From: Cruorifilaria tuberocauda
Taxonomy: Eukaryota; Nematoda; Chromadorea; Rhabditida; Onchocercidae
Length of the DNA: 64,000 nucleotides
Reading direction: 5' to 3'
NCBI GenBank assembly: GCA_013365365.1
Contig: JABVXU010000010.1
Span: 372,001 to 436,000, forward strand
Shown: in pieces, positions 13,083 to 24,900 of the stretch
How positions within the stretch are numbered: the stretch's first letter is position 1
Layout of the letters: every line of letters starts with the position of its first letter
The notes under the pieces: model-generated
The model's database searches: none
Seen by the model: the letters and a program-made list of their open reading frames with translations, nothing else
Told to the model about the DNA's origin: nothing
Position numbers and translations under genes: made by a program

Positions 13083-13587
13083 TACATAATCCAAAATCAT
13101 CCGTTCTGTCCCAATCATTTCCAATATTATTTATAAAATCTTATCATTTATCCTTCTATTTAAAAATCCCAACCACTTATCACTATTATTTTGATCGCTC
13201 TTGCTACTGTCTTTTCATTATTATAATAATTATCATTTTGTATAATAAGTAAGCAAAGTAATCATTCATGTAATCGTTATAATTAATTTTATTAAATTAT
13301 TTTACCATCCATCTCATGAATAATTAACTTTTTGCATTATCAAAATCTCATTTTAAATCGATCATCTACTATCTAAAGTTATTCATTTAATTTCATTTCC
13401 ATACATCGTTTCCTTTTTTACCTCAACTCCATATCATCTTTTCTCCTTTCATAATTAATCATCTCTTTTGTTATCAGCTAAGCCATACAGTGATAAACCT
13501 TTGATAAAATGATAGATTGGAGTGAAATGAAATATTGAATTTCCATGTTTCACTGAAAAACTGTCACTGACGGAAATACAGGAAGGG

Positions 13588-13602
13588 AGAGAGAGAGAGA
13601 GG
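13588..13602. repeat. GA microsatellite
   Basis: A (GA)n run of about 15 bases on the plus strand, the opposite orientation to the nearby CT tracts. Confidence 0.8.
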
Positions 13603-14217
13603 TAAAAGAGAGATTAATCGTTCTTCTCAACTGATGGCGTAAGTGGCGGAGGACGACGGGTTGTTGTCTGCTCTTTTGTGTAATTGGAAATCGATGATAC
13701 ATAAGCGCGTCACTTTCATCGATTTTAACGACCTCGCACTTTGAAATTATCGGGTCAATGATTTCTCCACTACCAGTAACAGTAATAGCAACAAATGTCA
13801 ACTTGTGATAAGTCCAAAAAGAAACTTCAGAATTCATTACTTTCAGATTGAGAAGCTGGAAAAGTAACTTTTCTCTACAAATTCTCATATTAAAAAGATA
13901 AAAAGGGCAATTACTAATAAAAGGTCGTATAAGTCTGCAAGGACGTCCATTAAACGTATCAGAAAAAACAGGGAAATGAAATAAACTGTAGAGAGTTTGA
14001 GGAAGTTCAAAAATTTCTCAACATTTCATCATGAAATCTATAAGTAAGAATTATCTTTAAAATAACTTGTTTTACTAGGATATATATATTCTTTGGTTTT
14101 TCTCTCTCATTTCATGCTGTCAGTTTTCTTCTTCCTCTTTCTCTCTCTCGGAGATTACATGAGGAATGAGAGGAAGTAAAAGATTTTGTTGAAATTTCAA
14201 TCTCATCTCATCGTTGT

Positions 14218-14221
<4 letters not shown>

Positions 14222-14250
<29 letters not shown>
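14222..14250. repeat. CT microsatellite
   Basis: A perfect (CT)14-type run, the longest dinucleotide tract in this region. Shorter CT runs flank it at about 14100-14107 and 14137-14149. Confidence 0.9.
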
Positions 14251-14255
<5 letters not shown>

Positions 14256-16049
14256 ATCGTTGTTTGACGTAAAAAATTATCTGTTATCACTGCTTTATTG
14301 CTTACTTTTCTTTATTTCTTTTGCTTATTTATTTATTCGTTATCTTTCACAAAAAAGGAAAAAATTAGCCTGTCATCAATTTTGTATTCTTATAATGATC
14401 ATATATTTTTTCATTAAAATTTGCAAAATCGATCTCTTTATTTGCTTCTTGTCAGTCTGAATAATATTTTTTCATGTTAATGATTATAAAATGTTTGAAA
14501 CAATCCTTGCGTCTTCTCAATCAAATCAAAACTTGATGGAAAGCAGAAGTCATTCTTCCGGTTTCATTTTCCGGTTTCTGTCATCTATGTGGTAAGTGAA
14601 GGAAGTTATCACATGTCCAAAATTAAATTAAAAGTTTCCTTCATTGCATGAAATATGTTTATTTCCTAGTTTTAGGTGTGATTTCTATTTGAAGTAGAGA
14701 TATATATTTTAGGTCTGTACACTTTAAAAGTAGAATGATAGGAGATGTAAGAGTACTTCATCCTGTATCCATGCGAATTAGTAAACAAGAAATTTTTACA
14801 AAAATCCAAAGAAGTGGGGAAAGAAAAAAACAGTAACCTGAAATGAGGCTGTTACCTGTACTTCTGTAAGGAAATATATTTCCGTTCAGAATTTCGCCAT
14901 TTTCATTTTTGGATATATGAATAAGATTTTTCGTTTGTCCCATTCATTTTCTCTTTTTTTAGGAAATTTATCATCAACTCTTTTTCCTTTTCCTCTCTCT
15001 CTTTCATTTTTCCTCTAAATTCATTTCTGAAGGCGAATGGATAGTTGAATTGCTTTTCCCCTCTTCTCAATGAGTATTTGAAAAGTATTGTTTCCTTGTA
15101 AAACAGGAAAACTGAAATCAATTTCTGTAGATGCTATCGTTTGTCTTTTCTTCTTGATCTTTGCACAAATTCCTGTCAGAGAATTCATAAAAGTAATTGA
15201 TATTATTTATTAGAATCATTCAATTACAAGTGATAAGGATAAATAATGCTATATTATTTCTATTATAGCGAAATTGATATCTACAATACTCTTTTGATCA
15301 ATTTCGTTTGAATAAGATTACTTCAAGTTAATTCAATGTAGTTTAGCTAATTAATAATATTAAAATAAGTATTACTGTTTTCAAAATTCTTTTGATGATG
15401 GAAATATGTTTTAGACCGTTCGAAAGTATTAATGGAAAATCTCGAAAAGATACAAAAGAGTGAAATGATCTCGCTAACTGAACAGCATCTCTTTATTCTC
15501 TTTCCTTTTAAAAAATTTGGGGTGAAAGATTTTGGAACGGAAAAAAAAGTATTATTTACTACAAATTAATTTAACGAATATAGTTTTCCAATAGCCAATC
15601 AACTTATTTATTACAATTTATTGACTTGAATTTTAAATATTCTATTTAGAAAAAGAATCTTCCGAATGTTGAACTCATCTCAATACTCAACAAAGTATAC
15701 TTCATAAACAAATAAGACTCCAATTAGTTTCCACTTCAAGTCCATTACCTATCAAGTAATTTTTACTTTTCGATTCCCAACTACCTGAACGCTAATATAG
15801 AACGATGGCTAAGTGATTAATGTGTTAAGATTGATTTTTCTTTCTTGTCAGGTAGTCTTTTTTACTAACTTTTAATCTAATAATGTGTCGATTGTTAATC
15901 GAAAGATAAATTTATCTTTTAATCGAAATAATTCAAAACCTTTTTCTGAAGCTAAAAAGCTTTTTGTATCAATAAAAATGTTTAGACACCTGGCAACCAA
16001 ACACATATTTGTCATCTTCCCATCGCAGCATACTTCCCCAAAAAAAAAC

Positions 16050-16275
16050 TAATAATGATGAATGATAGTAATAATGATAATAACAAATAATGATATTAGT
16101 AAATAATGATGATTAGTGTTGATGAATTATGATTTGTAACGATTAATATTGAATGATAACGATTGATATTATTAATATTGATTAGTAATGATTAATATTG
16201 ATTAATAATAAATATAGTAATTAATAATAATCGATAAATAATTAATGGTAATAATTATTAATAATAATGATGATA
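16050..16275. repeat. degenerate TAATGA/TAATAT-type tandem repeat field
   Basis: About 225 bases consist almost wholly of TAATGATGA, TAATATTGA and TAATAATAA words in varying order, a decayed short-period satellite. The same words occur on both sides at lower density, so its limits are approximate. It carries no open frame. Confidence 0.8.
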
Positions 16276-18429
16276 TTCACTAATCAGATATTCATTAATG
16301 TGGTGGAAAGTAGAAGCACATCTTGAAGACATCTGCTACTAATATTCTTTCTATTATTTGCCGACAACTTTTTATCAAACTTTTCTATTTTCCTTCATAA
16401 TTTTTGCGAACAATTCTCTTATTCATTCACTTTTTAAAAATTCAATTCCTTCTGTCCCTCTCTCTCTCAGTTCTCTTAAGGCATAATATTTCATTACTCT
16501 CAGAAATACTTCTTGATTATTATGTAACTAGTGTAAGATTTTTCTCTTACAAAAGATAACGTTTTTATTTCCATTTAATTTATGCATCTGAAATAGATAG
16601 CATTTTATGGATCTTAAATGAATTTGCCGATAGCTTTTTTGCTTTCACTTCCATTTCTATCTTCGACCGTTTTGTTGAAAATATTTGGCCGTAAAGATTT
16701 ATTCAATAGCTTGAAAAAGATATGAAATGAAAATATATGGGATTTTTTCCTCTCATAATAGAAACCTGTTTTGACATTATACCACTCTAATAAACTGTTT
16801 TTGATTGATCATTGTGAAATTTGTTTTTTTTACAATGAATTGTGAAATTGTAGACAATAACTTATATTGTGTTACTTTTGCAAATACTGAAAACAAAAAA
16901 TTTTTTTTTGATTTTTCAAATTTCGACAGTATTTCATTCATTTGTCATATTTCTAATTCACCTAGATGAATGGTTAGCGTAAATACAAAACGATTGAATA
17001 AGTAAACAAGAACGTATGTGATCGTGATGAAACGGAAACAGAAACAGTTTCATTCCGATTGCTAATCCTGAAATTACAATATCAATTGTTATGATTTAAA
17101 TTGCAAAAATCTTTCATTTAGCTTTTCCAATAACACATTTTAAAAAGTTTTGATGAATTCATTAAGAAATAATTAGAGAATGAAATTCGTCTCCGTTCTT
17201 TTTCTAAAATTTTGCTATCGAACTTTTTTTTGTGCTAATTGTTAGTTAAAAGTATAATAATAAGCTGAACAGATTGCACTTCCGCTTATCAGATAAATGG
17301 CTAAAAACTATCTGAAGAGGAGATATCTGAATTTCGTTTCTTCTGCATTCTCCTCAAATCTCTTTCTATTCTTTCTTTTTTGTCAGATTTATTAAAAGCC
17401 CTTATCCCTTAGTTCACTTTTCTCTATTCGTTTTTCTATTGTTTGGATTATTTTATTATGGAAATATTGTCATTTTAATGCCTTAAAAATCCTTGTCGTT
17501 ATCACTTCCAACATTAATATCATCATATTTCAGTTTTCTCTTCGTTAAATGAATTTACTGACAATTAGAAGTCAATGCCGTAAGCTCTTTAAAATCATCA
17601 TCATAATGACAGTCGCTATAGATTCTTTATCAAAATTTTGATTTTGCCAACTTCTCTAATGTCATTTCTCTTATAGTTTCACTTATTTATATTATATCAT
17701 TTGTTAACCGAGATAGTTTAGGATTTATTGCAAAGTTTTATAATGAAATTCGATAAGGAAGGAAATTCTTTTGATAGTCTGACGAGCATCGACTATTTAA
17801 TTAAATCACATCGAAGATATCTAATCACAAGCATCTAACCTTTTTCTTCTTCAAGAAGTTCGAGTTTTGTTGAGGGATGCAATTCTCGGAAACATAAATT
17901 TATCCAACAGTACAACTGATATATGGAACATTATGAACAGAAGTTGGAACTTTCAAGTTCATTTAATTTTTTTATCAGTGAATAGCCGTTGTTGAAGTCA
18001 AATCATCCCAATTCATAAATAAAATGTTATTAGTTGATTATTTTGACGTGCAATTTATTCTACTTAATTAATTAAATTTTTTCAATTTAACAGATTATCT
18101 AATTGAAGGATGAAGAAAGGATTTAAAATTGATAGCCGATATTATCTTAAATGATAGCATCAGAAACGCATAGCCAAGTGAAATGAATGAAAAATTTTCA
18201 AATCTGATCATATTTCATTCTTTTTTAACAATGTCAATTTGCTCTAAGCAACTTTTGCAAGTGGCTTATTTCATCCAACTTAACTTATGTGCAAACTTCG
18301 TTGTTTCATATAATAAATTGCTGTAAATACCGCATACTCTCTCAATCAAATTTAATTCCCACAAGCAGTTACAATGCTCCTTACATTTTTGTTTATAATA
18401 AATGATTTGTTTTATCTTATTTTTTCTTA

Positions 18430-18625
18430 TTGCTTATTTCCTCCCTATTTATTTGTTTATTAATTGATTGCCTATTTCTTCTTTATTTACTTGTCTATTA
18501 ATTAATTGCTCATTTCTTTCCTATTTATTTCTCTATTAATCAATTGTTCATTCCTTCCCTATTTATTTGTTTATTAATTAATTGCTTATTTGTTTCCTAT
18601 TTATTTATCTATTAATGAAATGCAT
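18430..18625. repeat. about five diverged copies of a 38-bp tandem repeat
   Basis: Successive units share the pattern CCTATTTATTTGTTTATTAA followed by TTAATTGNTCATTT, with a period close to 38 bases and a few substitutions per copy. The array sits about 300 bases upstream of the CLASP acceptor site. It is probably a minisatellite of no coding value. Its position inside the presumptive promoter region is the only reason to note it further. Confidence 0.8.
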
Positions 18626-18892
18626 TATTATTGCATGTTTATTGGTGCTATTAATTCAATAAATAGTATTCTCTTACTGAATAAAAGTTCCTCTTACTAC
18701 TCTTATTACTGAAGAAATAGTGTCCTCTTACTATTTTGATTTTGCACTGATGACAATCATCAATCATTGCCATGTGAAAAATGTTCAAATATGTTAAGTA
18801 TTAGGATGCTCATAAAAATTGAATGATATTGTCGTAGCTTGTTATCACTGTGATAAATGATAACACTAGTGCATAGAATAATGAATTTTCCT

Positions 18893-18901
18893 TTTTTCAG
18901 T
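18893..18901 (+). promoter_or_regulatory. probable trans-splice acceptor for CLASP
   Basis: CCTTTTTTCAG ends at 18900, 47 bases before the ATG at 18948. No upstream donor or coding exon was found, so a spliced-leader acceptor is the simplest reading. The 31 bases from 18899 to 18929 recur exactly inside a later intron (21416-21446). Confidence 0.5.
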
Positions 18902-18947
18902 GTTTAACATGATATGAGCTGTATGTGAAGTTTGGAAAAGTGAAACA

Positions 18948-21900
18948 ATGAGTTGGCTTGGAGAATTATTAGAACAAAACAGTTCGGATCCACGTGGACG
19001 TCTGGAACTTGGGCAGCAAATATTATCGCAATTACAAATTTCCAGATTGTCATCTGATTCCACACTTCTCAATGATTTCTGCGATTTAGTGGTACAGTGG
19101 CTCTCAGGCTCTAATTACAAAGTTAGAAAAATTAATTATAACTATTCGATTAATTATAAGATTTCATTGGATGACATATCTTATAATTAATAATAATTAG
19201 TTCTCTGGAGAACGGAAAAACTTTTTTCGATAAATTTTCAAATGGAAAAATTTTTTAAAAATTAAGTTCCGACTCTGCTTTTTTCAGGTAGCTTTGCTTG
19301 CAGTGGAAATTATTGATGTAGCAATTGAAGTATCCGCGGATGTAATCACGCCGTATTTATTGGATCGTGTTACAGCTCTGGTAGAACGTCTGGGTGACTC
19401 GAAACAAAGCGTACGTGAAGCTATGGTCCAACTTCTTGCTGCACTCGCAAATACGCCACATTGCAGTCCTCAGGTAAAGTAAATTTGTTTAAGAGGTTAA
19501 TAGCAAAATTCTAGCTTTGCATATTGCCATCTAAGACAGACATGAGTCTTCGTGTATTCTTTCTTCAATTTTAAATTGGTAAATAAGCTTTGCGTACCTT
19601 CGATCTATCCGGCATATACCGGGAAGGATCAGTCCTGAATTTCCAAATAATTCCTTGAAATGGTTCTTCCGAACAATTCAGAAGAATTTCTTCCAAGTTT
19701 TGTGGAATGCTTCAATCTACTTCTTCACTTATACTTCATTTTTATTTCAACTTTTCAGTTATTTCTCATTATTCATTTTGATAAGAAATCTAAACCATTC
19801 AATACTCTGAATCTTTTTTAACTTCATTTCAGCAACATTCCACATGTCATTATTATATTATTTTAATTAAATTTAACACCACTGATCATTTGTAATTATT
19901 GATAATACCTTGATACAATAAAAACTAAATATTTTCAATATTGCCGATAGATATATCTCAAGGCACTACTATACTTTTCTTATTCTAAGTCATGCTAATC
20001 TTTTTTACTGTTCTATTGATTATCATACCACATAGATCACTTTTAAGGAATGAAAGTATGATAATAGCATCGATTTATTCAAACAATTTCTGTATCTGCA
20101 CTATCTATCATCCATTAAAGGCTTATATTGCATAACTCCTCGTAAAATTAAGTGAAATTTAATTCAAATCATATGGATTTAAAAGCACAAAATTGTCTGA
20201 TTTTGACTGATCTATATATGAATTTTACACAAAATGTAAATGAAAGTACTAACATCTTGTTGTGACAAAATAATCGTGATTAATTATTCTTAACTTACTT
20301 ATCTTTGCCCTTTCAGGCTGTCCTGGAACGAATATCGTTTGGATTAAATCATCGTCAATGGTTAGTACGTATCGGTACGATGCATGTGACCCGCGTGGTA
20401 CTCGAGCATCAGTAAGTTCTTTTCTTAAATTGAAAATTGAAACATTTTAGGATATCAGAACCAAATGTTTGAAACCACAGGAAAGTAACACATTAAAATT
20501 TATGCATTAATTTATATTTCGTCCTGAAATGTTCAATTTTATTTCTGAAATAAATATTTAGTTTTTGTACTGGAAGAATAAAATTGTTATTTTCATTTTG
20601 AGTGATAATAAAAGAAAAAGAAGGGAAGGGTAGGACTATCGATCACATTCAGTCGATCTTTATTGCCCATTTAATGTTCAAAATCTGTTCCCTTCTACTA
20701 CTTAGATTTTCCATTCAAATAATGGCATTTAAATGATATCATTTGATCCAATGATACTTAATGTGTGAACAGATTTCTCCTTACCTTGAAAATTTCCATT
20801 CTCCTGGAACAAAATTCGCATATGAAATATATTGTAACGTGACATTTATATCTTGGAATTATGTGACAGTTTTTACTTTAATCGAAGTCGTTAGATAAAA
20901 TTATAAAATAAAATGTAAGGTTTATCAAATCGTATCAAACAGTATTACTCTACAATGAATTGATAACGAAAAACTTGACACATGGCATTATCATTTTCAT
21001 ATCTGACAATTCTGAGTTTTAGGAGGCGATTTGTGGAACCACAGATACATCGGATGATTCCAACTCTTTGTCATCTCATGGTTGATCCAAATATTGATGT
21101 GAGGGAAGTAGCAGCAAGTACCTTAATTGTTATATTCTGGCATTTGGGTGAAAATGTCTTGACAAGTATCCGGAAACGACAACTTATACCTGAACCGAAG
21201 TAAGTTCTTCTTTGCAGGAAGTCGTCTTATCAAAAAGGGCGCATTTATCACAAAAATAGAGATTGTAACGGAAGTAAATTAAGAAATGGTCAGATTGCGA
21301 TCACGTAAAATAAACAGAAGTCGGTAATCACGTTGACGTAAACATTATTAAAATGAAAATTGCTGTAATTGAAAAAAATTAATCCCGATTGATTAGTTGG
21401 AATTTAATAGAGATGAGTGTTTAACATGATATGAGCTGTATGTGAAATTTAATAGAGATATAATATTCACGATAATATTAATTATTTTATTCTCATTTTT
21501 GAAAGACAGGAATATTTTTGATTCAGAAAATCTCTCTACTGCATAAACTATCTCTAAACAATGGCCATTAGTAATATTACATTTACTTTGGTCGTTATTT
21601 ACCGGAAATGCTATTTTACACTCTCATCTTTTATTTACTTACTGATAGTTAATTTTTTTTTTAGTTTCTCATTCTCATTTACAATAAATGGTTTTTTTGG
21701 AAGTGGATTAGATGATCGATTGGAATTAAAAAATTTTCAATGATTTTTCTTTTTTTCTTAATTTTTTTCTTAATGGACAGAAAGACAAAAAGTTTGCATA
21801 TGATTGAATCTATTAAACTTTTTCTGAGAGAAATATCGAATTAATTAACAGTAATTAATGAATTTAAATGAAGTCGGAATCTGGTGGATAATTAAGTACT

Positions 21901-24900
21901 CGTTTCCTAAAAAATAATTAATTGTCATTATTTATTGATGCAGTATTAATGGTAGGAACGTTATGTTTGGTTCAATCGTTATTTATATTCATATGAACAA
22001 AAATTGAAATATTAAACAATAAATTTCCTTTCTTTTAAGCATTCCAAAAATCACTCAATTTTAACAAAATGCCATTGGTAATTTTATTTTTCTAATGGAT
22101 TCTCTGTCAATTAAATTATTTTTCATATATTATTGTAAAATTTACTTTTTTTTGTTAAACATCGTGTAAATGTGGATGTTATTGTAATTATACTGTAATT
22201 GTACAAAATGATATACAATTGAGTGGATATGTAGAAGACTAGAAGGCAAGAAGGTTGCCCATTAGAAGATGCTGATGAGCCTTTCAACCTTTCCTTTACA
22301 ACAGTTTCCTCCTACCTGTCATACCGGTACCCGATAGCATCCAATTCAACATGCGCAAATAAATTGGTATACAGATGCGCACGCGCACTAACAGACATAA
22401 TATGCATTCGATAACTTTGTTTCCCATTTCCTCTCTATTTAACAAATGATGACCGTTATTATTGTTAAGTTAACACAGTTTGTATATCTATTGTGGTTCC
22501 GATTGTTGTTTCGTAACAATTTCCGTCTCCTCTTCTAACAGTATTAGGGAATTGAAATTGAGATGTTAAAAGGAAATGATATGATGAAAAAAATCGTTCA
22601 AAATTTGACCTAAGAGTCAAGCATATCCTAAGCTATCTCAATCTCGTTCATTTTTACTCGAAACAAAAAATGATAATTAGTTGTAGATACGATAAACAAA
22701 CATTTCTCCATTTATCATCAAAAATGAATGGAACGCGTATCTTTGAAACGAAGAAATATGCTACATTAATTATAATATTTATAATTAATTAGTTCAAGGA
22801 GCGGTCGATCAGTAGATGATCAGAGAAGAGGTCATTGCACGCAAAAGATGGATCGCGCGGTACGATAGATAGTACAGGGTGATCAGTTCTGTTTATATCA
22901 AGATATTTCATCAATCACTTTCACCTCATATCTAACATTTAAAAATTGACGTCAATTCCATTCAGTATTTTTTCAATTCTTGAATGTTAATTATGCAGTC
23001 TTTTCTTTAACTCCCTTTTTTTGCTAGTGAAATGAGTTAACATTTGAATTAAAAATTAGATTTAAAGAATTTGACGTTTCAGAATGATTTTCTAAAGATT
23101 TCCAAAGGAAAAGTTAAATTGAAAGAAAGTTTTAAACAAAATATTCAAATTTGTCGGAAGTTTTACCGTGAAATTCCGTTTTTCGTCCATAAAAATCACA
23201 TTGAATGCATCATTTCTCAATCCAACATATCTTCTCTTAAATAGACAATTGTCGTACGAATCATTTCGTTAAAATATATTCGGCTGCTCGGACATGCTTG
23301 CTTTACTTTAGCTTATATAAAACATCTCATAATGATAATGGTATGTTAGGAATGTCACTTTGTAAAAAATGATTCACTGAATGAATGAAATTTCCTTTTC
23401 GTACAGTTTTTTCACCCTTAATCAATTGGTTCTTTTGATAGGAAACTGTAGAAAGAAAGAGAGAAGAAAGGGTGATAAAGGTTGATATTTGCTCCATTTG
23501 ACATTTGCCATCCATCCAATTATAACTCTATCCTTTGTTAGCTATAATAGAATATTTACTTACATTTCTTAAATTGGGAAAGTAGAGATATTAGGCTAAT
23601 GTATTCAAAGTTTCACTTTGTTCACGATGATTTATAGTAAGAATTCACATATTTTTTTGATGATTTAAATAGTCAGATTCATTTTCATCTCATTTATATT
23701 TTTGGTGAACCATTTTCCTTATTGGACCGAAGGTTAAGGTTAATATACAGTTAACCCAGTTAAATTTTAGAGAAAACGGTAAAATTGTACGTTCAAGATT
23801 TTGTAACTTTATTGAAAGTGACGGGCAAATCAAAGCGTTCAAAGTTATATATTTAATTTATTCATGTATTAACTTCAATATATATCTTAAAAGCATGAAA
23901 ATGACATTACTTAAAATTATGCAATCGTAAATAAACTTAAAGAGAATCTAACTGCCATGATGAATACTGTTATAGGAAGAAAATTCAGAAGTATTGAGGA
24001 GCTATATTCAAATTAGTTCAGTAATTGTAACTAGAAAGGATTTGGTACCCTAGTCAATTTATGATAAGAAAATAAAAGTATGGGCGAAAAGTTCTTAAAA
24101 CCCATAGCATAAAGTTTGTTATTTGCACGTTATCTGTAGTTCTTAAACCATTATTGATTACTTAGTAATACTATAATCAAATCAGCTTACAAATATTGCT
24201 CCATCTCAATTTCTATCTTTGCTCTTTGAAATTTGCTAAAAGGTTTTTTTTAAAGGCTAAACAAATGAAAAACTAATGAAAGAAACATTTGTTCCTAATT
24301 TTCGAAAAATTTTTTCATTTAAATAAAATTGGTTTCCCTGCATTTCCTAGGCACCTTGAATTTTTCTGTAGTTCTGTTTATGCAAATAACAAACTTTATG
24401 ATGCCTTAAACTGAATCTCCTCGGAAAGTTGGCTTCAAGAAAGATTTGAAGATCAAAAGGTCTAAAGCAACTTTGAGACCTTGTCAACTTGTGGATATAC
24501 ACACATGATCGATTCTTCTGTCGAATCTAAATATTAGCAAAGAAAGGATTCTATACTTGAAGCACTTTTTCAGATTCCAAATGCTTATGACACGTTTTAA
24601 CGAAGCGCAAATGAATGGCAACTATGTATCCAACAACATACCAACTACGTCGCAACGTATCGGACGACCTTTGCGACGACCACAATTGCCACAAAAACCT
24701 CAATTAACTCCAGGATGTAAGTTGAAGACGTATAAAATGAGAAAGGAAAGCGTTGTACAAGAGAGAAATCTCCAAAGACAATTGGAAGGGAGATTATGTG
24801 ATCAAATTTTGAGAATATAAGTTTAGTACGATTCACTGTTAAATCATCTAATCAGTCCTCACGACGTTATACAGACATTTAATAATCTGTGTATATTAGT

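Larger units (their letters stand above)
10727..18900. other. 8 kb gene-poor, repeat-rich intergenic region
   Basis: No exon chain with recognisable protein similarity was found on either strand. The region holds several CT/GA microsatellites, a degenerate TAATGA-type repeat field and a 38-bp tandem repeat, each listed separately, plus a possible orphan exon on the minus strand near 13632-13855. The right end, up to the acceptor at 18900, should contain the CLASP promoter. A long non-coding RNA or a fast-evolving gene with tiny exons would be missed by eye. Confidence 0.5.
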
